Notes under the pieces: model-generated
The model's database searches: none
What the model was told of the DNA's origin: nothing
The model's input: the letters and a program-made list of their open reading frames with translations, nothing else
Part shown: piece by piece, positions 1 to 9,555 of the stretch
Layout of the letters: each line of letters starts with the position of its first letter
Position numbering within the stretch: the stretch's first letter is position 1
Translations under genes and position numbers: made by a program
Origin: Kazachstania africana CBS 2517
Lineage: Eukaryota > Ascomycota > Saccharomycetes > Saccharomycetales > Saccharomycetaceae
DNA: 64,000 nucleotides
Assembly: GCF_000304475.1 (NCBI RefSeq)
Contig: NC_018942.1
Coordinates: forward strand, 620,001 to 684,000
Direction of reading: 5' to 3'

Positions 1-1974
1 TCTAGCATTTAATGTTGTGATAATACCTGCCTTTGCAATGGATATTGTTTGCTGTTCCATAACTTCGTGTAAGACAGATCTAGTCGAATCACTCATTTTG
101 TCAAATTCATCAATACAACATATACCACCATCCGACAAAACCAGAGCACCACTTTCTAGAACAAGTTGATTTGTATCAACATCCCTTGTAATATAAGCAG
201 TTAAACCAACGGCGGAGGAACCTTTACCTGAAGTATAGACACCACGTGGGGCAATTTTATGAACGTATTGTAGAATTTGTGATTTGGATGTTGAAGGATC
301 CCCACAGAGTAAAATATTTATATCACCTCTATAACGGCCACCTTTCTTGAATGTTTTATTAGTTCCGCCAAAAAGTTGCAAGAGGATACCCTTTTTCACA
401 TCGTCTAACTCAAAAATACTTGGCGCAATCGAACGAGATAATAAATTATACAGATCCTCCCTTTTAGCAACTGAATGAATTTTGGATATGTCTTCGTCTG
501 TAATACGTTTTACTTGTTCAACTTCATTATGATTAAGTTCATTTTGTAAAAGTTCTTGTTCAACGGTTGAAGTATCGACATCCAATCTTTTATCTGACAC
601 TTTTTTAATATGGACAACATCTACGTATGTCTTATACAACGATTTCAAAACACGCTGTCTGGAGTTTGCTCTAATTGGTATTGATCTGAAGGTACCAGTA
701 ACTTCGATTCTATCACCAGCACGGCAAGAATCAACCAGTTCATCATAGACGCAAAGAGAAACAGAATGTGGAGTTTGACCATCCGGAACTAGATCAGGCG
801 TTTCTTGTAACTTTATAACCTGTTTATCAGCAAAAGAACATCTATTATGGACCAATGACATGGAATTTGCTTCATTACAATCGACACGTTCACATCTAGA
901 AGGTTCTTGAATGATACCCCTGTCAATTTCGACTGCCATCGTATGATCACAGACATTACACTTGAAAAATGCAACCTTCATATCTGGAATAACGGGAGTA
1001 GTCCTTAAAACTAAACCTTTTAGACTAATTAACTTATCAATATCATTTGGATTCAATTCACGCATACCTCTAGCGGTTTCGACGTTGTATGGTCTTACCT
1101 TGTAGAATTTCGTTTCAATTTCGTCTAAATTGAAATCTAGATGATTGTCAACAACCAAAGAAACCATACAGTCCTTAATCGTTTGATCCATAATGGAAAT
1201 AACTTCTTGAGGATAATTTAATAATTGATAATATAACTCCTCAGTCTGCTTATAGGCCAACAAATTACGGGCATCCAGGTTTAAATTACAGGTACCTAAT
1301 TCCCTCATTTCATTAAGATGGTTAACGTAGTATAACTCTTCGTCTGTTGTCGAGTTAATAAATTCCTCCCTTTCATCTAGAACTTTACGATATTTAGTTT
1401 TGAAAGACATCAAAAAATCACGGAAATTGTTGGCACATTCTTGAATACTCACATTTGTACCCCAAATAATTCTCACCGGCCCAGTTGTATCATCAGATGG
1501 TGGATCTGAACTTGTTGTTGGCTGTTGAAGACCGGAGTAAAATCTTCTAGGTGACGAAAAGTCGGATCCCTGGACATCATTTCTTCTCATTCTTGCTCTA
1601 GTAGATGAATTAGTACTAAAAGAAGGTGACGAACTTGGACCAAGCCTCTCACTTCTAATATCAGAAAATCTATTACCGCCTGGTGTAATGGCAGTGGAAC
1701 TCATGTCCCTTCTCCTTTGATGTTGAGGAGTATCCGAGCTTTGTGGGTGTGAAGAAGAGGGGTAACTGAATGGAGAAGATACAATTCCATTTCGTGCCTC
1801 CGGGCCCACCCTATTACCACTGTCACGTTCATATGTATCCTCAGCTTGCGAAGATGATGAATTATAGAATAGCCTAGATGGTGATGATTGTGGCGGTAAA
1901 GATCCGGGTACAGGAGCTGGAGAGGAGCTGGAATCAAAATTTCCAGTAACAGGAGAACTTCCTTGGTCAGACAT
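1..1974 (-). CDS. MCM4: MCM4 (CDC54), replicative helicase subunit, C-terminus cut by window edge
   Basis: Mcm4 is one of six subunits of the Mcm2-7 ring, the DNA helicase loaded at origins in G1 and activated in S phase. The frame is open from the ATG at 1972-1974 to base 1, giving the first 658 residues; the rest lies outside the window. Seen in the translation: a Ser/Pro-rich disordered N-terminus of about 160 residues with many S/T-P sites, as expected for a DDK/CDK target; a zinc finger near residues 340-365 with two Cys pairs (CNVC and CERVDC); the MCM Walker A motif GDPSTSKSQ near residue 560; and the Walker B motif CIDEFDKM near residue 625. The last visible residues are the MCM sequence MEQQTISIAKAGI. 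The neighbour RLF2 lies upstream on the same strand, as YPR018W-YPR019W in S. cerevisiae. Identity is secure. Confidence 0.97.
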   Translation of the reverse strand, partial: MSDQGSSPVTGNFDSSSSPAPVPGSLPPQSSPSRLFYNSSSSQAEDTYERDSGNRVGPEARNGIVSSPFSYPSSSHPQSSDTPQHQRRRDMSSTAITPGGNRFSDIRSERLGPSSSPSFSTNSSTRARMRRNDVQGSDFSSPRRFYSGLQQPTTSSDPPSDDTTGPVRIIWGTNVSIQECANNFRDFLMSFKTKYRKVLDEREEFINSTTDEELYYVNHLNEMRELGTCNLNLDARNLLAYKQTEELYYQLLNYPQEVISIMDQTIKDCMVSLVVDNHLDFNLDEIETKFYKVRPYNVETARGMRELNPNDIDKLISLKGLVLRTTPVIPDMKVAFFKCNVCDHTMAVEIDRGIIQEPSRCERVDCNEANSMSLVHNRCSFADKQVIKLQETPDLVPDGQTPHSVSLCVYDELVDSCRAGDRIEVTGTFRSIPIRANSRQRVLKSLYKTYVDVVHIKKVSDKRLDVDTSTVEQELLQNELNHNEVEQVKRITDEDISKIHSVAKREDLYNLLSRSIAPSIFELDDVKKGILLQLFGGTNKTFKKGGRYRGDINILLCGDPSTSKSQILQYVHKIAPRGVYTSGKGSSAVGLTAYITRDVDTNQLVLESGALVLSDGGICCIDEFDKMSDSTRSVLHEVMEQQTISIAKAGIITTLNAR

Positions 1975-2072
1975 TGAATCTTGGTTTGGGTGTCCTTCGT
2001 TTGCCTTACTAGTATAAAAAATCACTTATATCTGTTTTGTATATGTATTTTTTTTTCATTTAAATTTCGACA

Positions 2073-2091
2073 GGCGTCAAGTTTTGACGCC
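2073..2091. repeat. Short perfect inverted repeat between MCM4 and RLF2
   Basis: GGCGTCAA and TTGACGCC form 8-bp perfect arms around a 3-base spacer, 99 bases upstream of the MCM4 ATG. Each arm holds a GACGC core related to the MBF half-site, so a protein-binding role is possible; that is inference. Confidence 0.6.
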
Positions 2092-2125
2092 AGTAATTAC
2101 ATTTCCTATTCAGGAATTGATGAAA

Positions 2126-2141
2126 TTACCCAATCGGGTAA
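2126..2141. promoter_or_regulatory. Mcm1 / early cell-cycle box-like palindrome upstream of MCM4
   Basis: TTACCCAATCGGGTAA agrees with the Mcm1 P-box consensus TTACCNAATTNGGTAA at all but one fixed position. It lies 152 bases upstream of the MCM4 start. In S. cerevisiae, Mcm1-bound ECB elements drive M/G1 expression of SWI4, CLN3, CDC6 and CDC47, another MCM gene, so a role for MCM4 here fits. Binding is inferred, not shown. Confidence 0.55.
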
Positions 2142-2231
2142 AGTAATAATAAATTAGGTAGATACTATTAGTCTAGTCAATACTGGCTTGATTCAATCTT
2201 CGTGATGTTATTTATTCTATATTTGTACTAT

Positions 2232-4130
2232 TTACTGTGTTATATTTCGAAGTTCTTCCCAGTACTTCATATTTTTGATTTCCCATTTTCTTGCCGTATC
2301 ACCTTTCCCACTACTTCTGGTTGCATACTCTTTGACTGTATTCTTGATGGTTTGCTTGTTGTAGTATGGTAGACTCTTTTGGGCAATCTCCGTCACTGTA
2401 CCTAAAGAGAAAGTACTGTCTTGTACTTCATCGAATAGTTTTAATAAATCCTTAGGATCAACAATCAAAGCTTTTTGCTTCTTCTCCGGTGAGCTGCTAG
2501 CACTTTTTTCGGAATGTGTGACCTCCGTTGAAAATCCAGCTACCTTGTCTACACTTCTCTTCCCGGTATTCATATCCTTTTGGGAAGAAATTAATGTTCG
2601 ACTACAGTCAATTGGCAACTCTTGTTTTTCCAGAAGAACATCTACTGATACCATATGAAAATACCGTTTGTCATCTTCATCCATGGCGGAACCTCGTAGG
2701 AGAACGGTAGGTATTAGTGGCCCTATAAACTTTTTCTTACCATTGGCTGGATTTCCGTTTTCATCTGTGTCAAGGAATCCATCAAATTCTCCTTCGCTTG
2801 GGTCATCTTCATCATCTTCTTCGTCATCTTCCTCACCACTCTCTAAATTATCAATTCCCGCACCTTCTTCGTCTTCCTCATTAACCCATTCCAAGTCTGA
2901 ATCATAATCATAATCGAAGCCAGTACCTTCCGTTTCAAAAGGATTTTCTGTAGGTAAAACACAAATTTTGGAGTATGTCCCAATAAATGGAGGCCTTACA
3001 TTTTCATAAAATTTGATATACTTGTGTGGAATTTTGGAAAGAATGGATTGTAATTCATCGTCCGTCTTATCCTTTGATGTCATTTGTTGCAATAGAGATA
3101 CAGCAGTGTATTTAACGGGATATCCTCTTTGTTGATACCTCGTACTTAACCATTCTAGCAAATTATCATCTTCCGTTGACTGTTTCAGGAAACTATCAAC
3201 TTCAGCTTTTTTGTCAGATAGATCAAACTTTGAAAGTCTAAATAGATTTGATAATTTGACACCATCTCTAGCATAGAAAGGTAAAAAATCTCTCTCAAAA
3301 TCAGAAGTCTCCTTTGATTGCCTTGATGAATCACCCACTTTCCTAAAAAAGTTCCCAATACGTGATTGTGCTCGTTCTTTTGCTTCTTCCTTCATTTTCT
3401 TTTCTTTTTCTTTCCTTATTTTCTCATTTTCTTTGACCTTTTTGGCTCTTAATTTCTCTTCTTCTCTTTGTTGCTTAGCTTTGAGCCTTTCCTCCTCTCT
3501 TCTGCGCTTCTCTTCCTCTCGCTGTTTAAGCTTGGCTTCTTTTTCTTTCCTTACTCTTTCATCACGTTCCTTTTTCTTCAATTCCTTCTCTAGCCTGATG
3601 GCTTTCTTGCGTTTCTCTTTTTCCTTCCTTGCTTCCTCTCTTTTAATGGCAAGCTGCTCCTTTTTTGATACTGTTACCTCTGGCGTTTTCGCCATAGGAT
3701 CCTTCTCTTCTTTTACTTCATTATCATCAGCTACTGTAGGCTCAATTAATACGGAATCTTGTGCATTTTCGTCTTTAACCAACTCTTTATTTGCCATTGA
3801 AGGAAATGATTCCTGATCATCTTTCTCTTTCAATGCATTGACATCCGGTTCATCCGAAGGAATTATTGTTACATCTTTGGTTTCAACGTCACCTTGTTCA
3901 GCGACTTCCTCTTCAAGAACCATATCAGACCTTCCAACCAAAGTGTCTGCATCCTCCTCTAGAACGATTAAACTATCCGAATGTTCATTTATATCTTCTG
4001 TGTTATCCAAAGTTTTGCTTTCCTTATTATCATCATTTGGTTTCTTTTTTGTTGTACTAGGCTTATTATTACCAACATTTTGAAAAAATGACAGGATTCC
4101 TTGTCTTTCAGGTGTAGCAGTACTGCTCAT
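2232..4130 (-). CDS. RLF2: RLF2/CAC1, large subunit of chromatin assembly factor 1
   Basis: Cac1 scaffolds CAF-1, which deposits H3-H4 behind replication forks through PCNA. The 632-residue protein shows the full family layout. An N-terminal GILSFFQ motif sits at residues 11-17. A long highly charged K/E/R helix (KER region, about 156-254) leads into a canonical PCNA-interacting box, QSRIGNFF, at 255-262. The conserved core about 278-400 includes the PPFIGTYSK segment, followed by an acidic ED region (about 405-450, runs of D and E) that binds histones. A C-terminal winged-helix domain (about 555-632) would bind DNA. It lies in tandem just upstream of MCM4, as in S. cerevisiae. An ACGCGT box lies 98 bases upstream of the start. 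Identity is strong. Confidence 0.95.
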   Translation of the reverse strand: MSSTATPERQGILSFFQNVGNNKPSTTKKKPNDDNKESKTLDNTEDINEHSDSLIVLEEDADTLVGRSDMVLEEEVAEQGDVETKDVTIIPSDEPDVNALKEKDDQESFPSMANKELVKDENAQDSVLIEPTVADDNEVKEEKDPMAKTPEVTVSKKEQLAIKREEARKEKEKRKKAIRLEKELKKKERDERVRKEKEAKLKQREEEKRRREEERLKAKQQREEEKLRAKKVKENEKIRKEKEKKMKEEAKERAQSRIGNFFRKVGDSSRQSKETSDFERDFLPFYARDGVKLSNLFRLSKFDLSDKKAEVDSFLKQSTEDDNLLEWLSTRYQQRGYPVKYTAVSLLQQMTSKDKTDDELQSILSKIPHKYIKFYENVRPPFIGTYSKICVLPTENPFETEGTGFDYDYDSDLEWVNEEDEEGAGIDNLESGEEDDEEDDEDDPSEGEFDGFLDTDENGNPANGKKKFIGPLIPTVLLRGSAMDEDDKRYFHMVSVDVLLEKQELPIDCSRTLISSQKDMNTGKRSVDKVAGFSTEVTHSEKSASSSPEKKQKALIVDPKDLLKLFDEVQDSTFSLGTVTEIAQKSLPYYNKQTIKNTVKEYATRSSGKGDTARKWEIKNMKYWEELRNITQ

Positions 4131-4526
4131 AGCCTTGAAATTGGTACACTATCTATCAACTGATACACTAATTATACAGGGAAATCAGTAGCTGATATTC
4201 TCTCATTAACATCGATTTTTTCGAATGACGCGTTAAATATTTTTTTTTTTTATAAATGGAGGTACATCAACTGTGTATAGCACCGTTTCGCGTAGCATTT
4301 TCATTGGCTTTAGAAAATGATGAACTTTCTGAAAGCTTATAGCATAAATTGCAAGCCAGTTAGCTCTTGGAATGCACTAGGGGTGTGTGTGGATTGGAAT
4401 ACCAATGAAAAGAAAGTATATTTTATGTACTGTTGTTGATGCTATTAATTTATTACAAGCATTCACATTTCATTGGTATAAATTTGCATCTACATATATT
4501 ACGAAATGACCCAACCAATCTATCCT
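4131..4526. other. Intergenic: RLF2 promoter and 3' end of the 4527-5894 gene
   Basis: This stretch separates two minus-strand genes and serves as the RLF2 promoter. It contains an MCB box at 4228-4233 and a T-rich tract just beyond it (about 4239-4252). No other gene or RNA is visible. Confidence 0.7.
4228..4233. promoter_or_regulatory. MCB box (ACGCGT) upstream of RLF2
   Basis: ACGCGT is the MluI cell-cycle box bound by MBF (Mbp1-Swi6), which restricts expression to late G1. It lies 98 bases upstream of the RLF2 ATG and next to a poly(dT) tract. Replication and chromatin-assembly genes are typical MBF targets; use here is inferred. Confidence 0.6.
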
Positions 4527-5894
4527 TTAACGCTCTTGCCATAAGATTTGTAAAGGAGAGTTTTCATCAGTCTTATCGTTTGGTCCCAGAGGAGATATTT
4601 CCTCCGTTCGTGTCATACCAAGTCTTTGTGGTGTTTTCATGTAAAGAGATTTATTATCATAACCGATAGGAACGAACTCCATAGATTTTCTGTATTGGCT
4701 TTTTCTACTGTTCGTAGACATTTCCGTTAGTTTATCCTCTACATAAGCATTTGTGTTGCTCTGATCATCATTGATGTCTCTTGGTGTATTAACATTTGCA
4801 TATACTTTGGAATTAATAGTTGGAACACTAGCTGTACTAAAAGGTTGGTCATCTAAAATGTTTTTCTTCTTATCCTGATTTATACTTTCAAGATCATTAC
4901 TTTTACAGAGTAACTTGAATACTTCCTCCTTTATTTTTGACAATTGGTTTTTATCATTTATTTCTCTCCAATTCTTATTGAGAACTGATTCAAATATGGA
5001 ATCTAATTGCTTTGAAATTTTTTTTTCTCTTAATTCTTCATTTAGAAAGGCTGTCTGTTGTCTCTGCAGAAAACTTAAGTTATCAAGAATTTCAATTAAC
5101 AATTGTGTCTTATAATCTTCATCAAATTGTAGTTCCATTATTTCTTTAAATCTTAAACTCAAATGATTTGCCTCATTATGAAATATTACGCTTGATTCGA
5201 AACATTTTATTGAACAATGTATATATGGAATTATGATATCTTTTAGTAACTTTCTATCTTTTTTCATCTGAGACATATTAGTTGTGGCTACGGATGTTTC
5301 AGTTTTCAATGAACCTGATCTTGAACCATTGTATGGAGAGGCAGATACATGAGAAATAATATCAGCAGTATCAGGTTTACTGACGCCATATATAGTTGAC
5401 GAACGTATGGGGCTATCGCTTGTTAAGGATTCCCTCGTATTAATTTTTCTTGTGTCTCTTTCCCTAGATACAATTGGATGTCTAAGATTGGGTATCTTTT
5501 CATCATTTTGTTTCAAAATAGTTTGATTTAAACCAGATTTAAGTTCTTTAAGCTCTTTCTCCTTTTGCTCTAAAGCTAATCGTAAATGGAAAATTCTATT
5601 ATTTTCATTATAATTTGTATCTTTACTTGAGGAGCTGATATCCTTTTCAATTGAACCAGTCTTATTGAAAGTAGAATTAGATGCAGAAGGGCAAGAAGAG
5701 GAAGAAGAAGTACTCATGGTTGTTGTTACACTCTTACTGGCGTTTCCATCGTGATTTTCGGTGAATCTTACAGGATGAGTAAAAACTTTCTTTTTAGGTT
5801 CAATTGCTGGATTGTTCAATTTCAAATTACCTAATTTTGATTGTAAACCAGCTGCATTCTTTTGTAGTCTTGACATATCCTCTTCTTTTTTCAT
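4527..5894 (-). CDS. Unidentified 455-residue protein with coiled coil
   Basis: I do not recognise this protein. The frame is long, uninterrupted and starts MKKEEDMSRLQ; the second methionine at residue 7 is an alternative start. The N-terminal ~90 residues are basic and Ser/Thr-rich, with a run of S/T around 55-75. A charged heptad-like helix follows about residues 100-130 (alternating EKELKEL type), then an S/R-rich linker with several SP sites. A helical domain of about 210-350 carries the motifs FLRRQQ-like FLQRQQTAFLNEEL and many Leu/Ile heptads. The C-terminal ~100 residues are polar with several TP/SP sites. Cys is rare and no membrane segment or signal peptide is seen. The layout resembles spindle-pole, kinetochore or septin-associated adaptors, but that is only a resemblance. 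In S. cerevisiae the equivalent interval, RLF2 to YPR015C, holds DSS4 and TIF6, which are not here. Confidence 0.75.
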   Translation of the reverse strand: MKKEEDMSRLQKNAAGLQSKLGNLKLNNPAIEPKKKVFTHPVRFTENHDGNASKSVTTTMSTSSSSSCPSASNSTFNKTGSIEKDISSSSKDTNYNENNRIFHLRLALEQKEKELKELKSGLNQTILKQNDEKIPNLRHPIVSRERDTRKINTRESLTSDSPIRSSTIYGVSKPDTADIISHVSASPYNGSRSGSLKTETSVATTNMSQMKKDRKLLKDIIIPYIHCSIKCFESSVIFHNEANHLSLRFKEIMELQFDEDYKTQLLIEILDNLSFLQRQQTAFLNEELREKKISKQLDSIFESVLNKNWREINDKNQLSKIKEEVFKLLCKSNDLESINQDKKKNILDDQPFSTASVPTINSKVYANVNTPRDINDDQSNTNAYVEDKLTEMSTNSRKSQYRKSMEFVPIGYDNKSLYMKTPQRLGMTRTEEISPLGPNDKTDENSPLQILWQER

Positions 5895-8390
5895 CTTTAT
5901 CTTGATTGAACTATGTAAAATAAATAGTTGGTATGTCTAAATCAATTACGTCCTGGACAATTTTTTAGACCACAAATGTATTGTAGCTCAGCGGCTATAT
6001 TTTCAAGAAAATAAGAAAATGTAAGACATATATATAATATATATGAAATTGGAAGAAAAACCTGGCAAGACCTTGAAAAATAGTTTGACTGGGATGGCAA
6101 TTGTAAAGGAGAACAAAAATATGTGCATAATCGTGATAGTTTAGTCAAGGGAGTTGATGTTTTTTTTCTTCTTAGCTTACTTATACTTCAAATAGATGGT
6201 ATATGTATCTCTCAAACATACCAATTCAGCCGCTTACGATTGAGAAAAGCATGGATATAACAGTCACGTGTAGTAAGTATATAATATGAAAAATTCAACT
6301 TGCCCGATTAAAGCCTTTTGTGGCGACATTTATCGCATCTGTCTAGCATATTTTCTTGCTACGGCCGGCTAAGTGGAAAATGGGAAAACAAAAAAAAAAA
6401 AAAAAGATAAGCAAGATTCTTTCCAGTTTGGTAAATTTGCGTAAATCTCGTATGAAAGTATATATCTCCCTGATATTTTCCTAGATTAGCAGCGGGAAGA
6501 GAAGCGGGTCAGGAATGTTGCACGAAAACTCAAAAGAGGAATAATGCCATGATCATGTTCTCTCGACCAAAAAAAAAGGACTGAAGGGTATTCTATGATT
6601 CTAGTTGGAGATTACCCATCTTCCGATGTGAAAAACTAAAATAGAGCAAAAAGGACAGCTAAGAAATTTCAGTAAAAGAAATATTCATCAATGGAGTAAT
6701 CATCCACTATATGCGAATAGACTTCTTCTTGCATCGCTAACATTCCTGTCAGGAGAAAGAGAGTTTACCAAGATAGCCGGAACATGGAAGCAATTTGCAG
6801 ATTAAGGTAAATGCACGCATACTTTAACGTTTTGCAGATGAGACGCAAGCAAAAATTCTCTTTCACTCTAAACAAATATTCTTGATGACGTTACATATCT
6901 TTAGAATTTTTCATGAAGGAATTTCGACTCCCGGCCTTCCTTTAACTCTGTTTCCTAACATCAGGGCGAAACAGGACACTTCTTCGACCCCATTAATCGT
7001 ATTGCACATCATTGCAGCATATATTTTATAACTTTGCTAATAATATGAAAGGAGAACAGAATTTATTATCTAAAAAGGTGCATTTCCTTAAGGACACAAC
7101 ATGATTTTCATTTTTCTAAATGGGCATCATTTTTCTCAAATTAAAACTATGTTTGACCAATGTACATTTTCCCATATTGGAAAAATTAGCGGAATCATGT
7201 GTGTGTTGTCTCATTAGAAAGGATTTCCCTACAAACACATCATGTCACCCTCACTATAGCATGTCAAGTCTCAAAATCAGGCTATATCTTTCCTATTCAA
7301 ATTTTATAATGTCACATAGATCAACGCAAGCACCGGATACCAAGATGGACGAGTAAATAAAAGTATGTTACCAGCTTAAGTTACGCGTTCTATCGCACAG
7401 AAAGGAACGGACTCACCAAAAATAAAGGAAACATTCGAGATGTTTCAAGTGCTTTCGCGATTGTATATAATTTTAGAGTGTTACAACTTTTGCTAAAGCC
7501 CGATACATCTGGTCCAGTTTTTCATTAAATGATTCTAGATGAAAGGATTTCCATCGAAGGAATCCCCCCCTCCTCCACTCCATTTTCATACTTGATATTT
7601 GTAATCTGTCTTGTAAATGGCCAACTTTTATTTCCCGTTTCTTTCCTTGATTGGCTGTACGGGTATTCTCTACTTTTATCAAAGATGTAGGCTAAGATGT
7701 CTCCTTTACAACGTAGTTCCCCATAAGTTACCTTAAGCAATTAGTAGCAGTGGCAATCATTAATAATAGTAAATAAAAGATACTTCAACGTTTCTTTATG
7801 TACATCATGAATTGCATTGTATATCCGCGGAGAGGAGGACATGCGGTGTACCTTTTTTTTGTTTGTTTGTCCTTTATCATTTTAGAGTGGAAAGCGCATC
7901 ATACTGTACAATCTTAACTTTAAAGCCCATTTAAATAGGAGTTCGGAAAGAATGATTGACAACTCGAAATTATTGTACTTTAAACATAACTCGATAGAGG
8001 CCTTGTATGCACGTTAGTGTACGTTTAGATTCATAATATACATGAGATAGTTCTTTCTTGGGTGGGAAAAACGGAGAAGATTGACATTTCTCCGTAATAC
8101 TAATCTAAGAATAGGAGCTAACGATATGTTACAGGTAAATCAATTGTGTTGTATTCAACAGAAAGATGAAACAAAGGTGCGGTTTCTCCTCTTCAAGTTT
8201 AAGTTCTTTCTTAGTGGAAATCATTCTCCACTATATGTGGCACACGGTCTTGGAACTGTCGATACATTCTTTTCTCGGTACATCCAAATACTTTGACCAG
8301 AAACGAAAACTAAGGATTACCGATCAAAGTTCTGCGAAGTTTTCTAGAAGTAGTTCGTTACTTCGGTGACCCTCGGGACAGGAGAAAGTC

Positions 8391-8411
8391 TTGGCTATTA
8401 ATAATAGCCAA
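8391..8411. repeat. Perfect inverted repeat, 9-bp arms
   Basis: TTGGCTATT and AATAGCCAA flank a 3-base spacer, giving a compact 21-base palindrome in non-coding DNA 1.1 kb upstream of the zinc-finger gene. It could be a dimeric protein-binding site; function unknown. Confidence 0.6.
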
Positions 8412-9186
8412 CGAATGACTGAATGACAAAAAAAACAGGAGAAACGAAAGATGTTATCTGTAAGTCATTGGAATGGATTCTCATGGCAAATAAACAAGCG
8501 GGAAACCAACGAATGTATGGGCTTTTTTTGACTCTTAGTAATGAATGAGCTAAGAAAAAGTTATTGCATGCACTGTGAAAAATTTACTGGTTCAGCTCAC
8601 TACTAGATTTTTTTTTTCTTTGGACTGCGAAATTCTGGAACCATAAGAAAGAATATTTCTCATGAAACATATGGAAACCGAGAAAGAACTGCAAGAATAT
8701 CTTTCGAGATAATAATCTAGAATATCTGTACGAAGCTGTCTCAGTTCGCCGCGATGAAATTCTCTTTTTTATTCCCACGTCTGAGAAAAGAAAAATAATT
8801 TTCATATGCTGAACGCTACCAGATCTTCAAACTATGTATGTCATAAAAGCATAGTATCATCACTGCGTCTAGTCATTCGATGCAAATTTTCCCTCTTGGC
8901 TTTCTCTGTATGACTTTGCGTATGTGTCCTTTTCTCTCTCTGCAATTCATTTCGTGTAACTTCACAATGATTTGCATTTTTTGCTACACAACTTTAAATT
9001 TAAACTCCTTGCCGGGCAAAAAATCATTCATTTCAATTTTTGCATAACGAAGAAAATGATTGAGGGAAATATAACCTGAAATTAATAGGAAGGAAACGCA
9101 TCCTATTATGTAATTTTCAAATAATACATTGCTACTTGTATCTCTCTTACCTTCTTTCTTTTCCAAACTCCGTTCTCTTTTGGTCT

Positions 9187-9208
9187 AGCGGTATATTCAA
9201 CTACCGCT
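9187..9208. promoter_or_regulatory. CGG/CCG inverted repeat, candidate Zn2Cys6 binding site
   Basis: AGCGGTA and TACCGCT (7-bp arms) flank 8 bases, so the element also reads CGG-N12-CCG. It lies 70 bases upstream of a TATA-like element and about 350 bases upstream of the zinc-finger gene. Inverted CGG triplets are the usual target form of Gal4-type regulators; the 12-base gap matches none that I can name. Confidence 0.35.
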
Positions 9209-9277
9209 GCAGCTAGCAAAGTATGGATCCACAACCTACGAGTCTCTTGTGGTCTTCAAAAAAACCTTCTCTCTTTT

Positions 9278-9290
9278 TATATATAAATAA
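9278..9290 (+). promoter_or_regulatory. TATA-like element upstream of the zinc-finger gene
   Basis: TATATATAAATAA matches the TATA(A/T)A(A/T)(A/G) consensus and lies 266 bases upstream of the ATG at 9556. The distance implies a 5' leader of roughly 150-200 bases if it is used. Confidence 0.4.
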
Positions 9291-9555
9291 CTGTAATTTT
9301 ACTTAATTTCTTAAAAAACTACAAAAAAAGATCGTGATACGCTCTTTTTTTACAATACCTACCCCCAACCTTTAATCGTCAATATATCCAAGATATTATC
9401 TGATATAATATAGAACAACCTAAGCATATTCAGTGGTTTGTGTGTGCTTTAAAAAACTATTTTCTCTCTAATCCTATTATTTCTTTTTTCTATTTCTACA
9501 TTTTCTAGCTTATAAAGATAAACTTTTTACCCACTTCATAACAGCATTCATCGGA

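Larger units (their letters stand above)
5895..9555. other. 3.7 kb gene-poor divergent intergenic region
   Basis: No frame here looks like a gene: the longest are under 80 codons, lie on both strands and have no recognisable motif. The region separates the coiled-coil gene (minus) from the zinc-finger gene (plus), and long upstream regions are common for yeast regulators. Landmarks seen: a TCACGTG E-box at 6264-6270, an isolated ACGCGT at 7383-7388, a 9-bp-arm inverted repeat at 8391-8411, a CGG/CCG inverted repeat at 9187-9208 and a TATA-like element at 9278-9290. No tRNA-like B box was found by eye. DSS4 and TIF6, expected near here by synteny, have left no recognisable trace. Confidence 0.6.

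Noticed and set aside
6264..6345. TCACGTG followed by AT-rich sequence, like the CDEI of a point centromere
   Set aside because: The sequence after it is not a 78-86 bp highly AT-rich CDEII and no CDEIII core (CCGAA type) follows at the right distance.
7120..9166. Several 60-80 codon frames in the 3.7 kb gene-poor region
   Set aside because: They lie on both strands, lack motifs and have the random length expected in non-coding AT-rich DNA.
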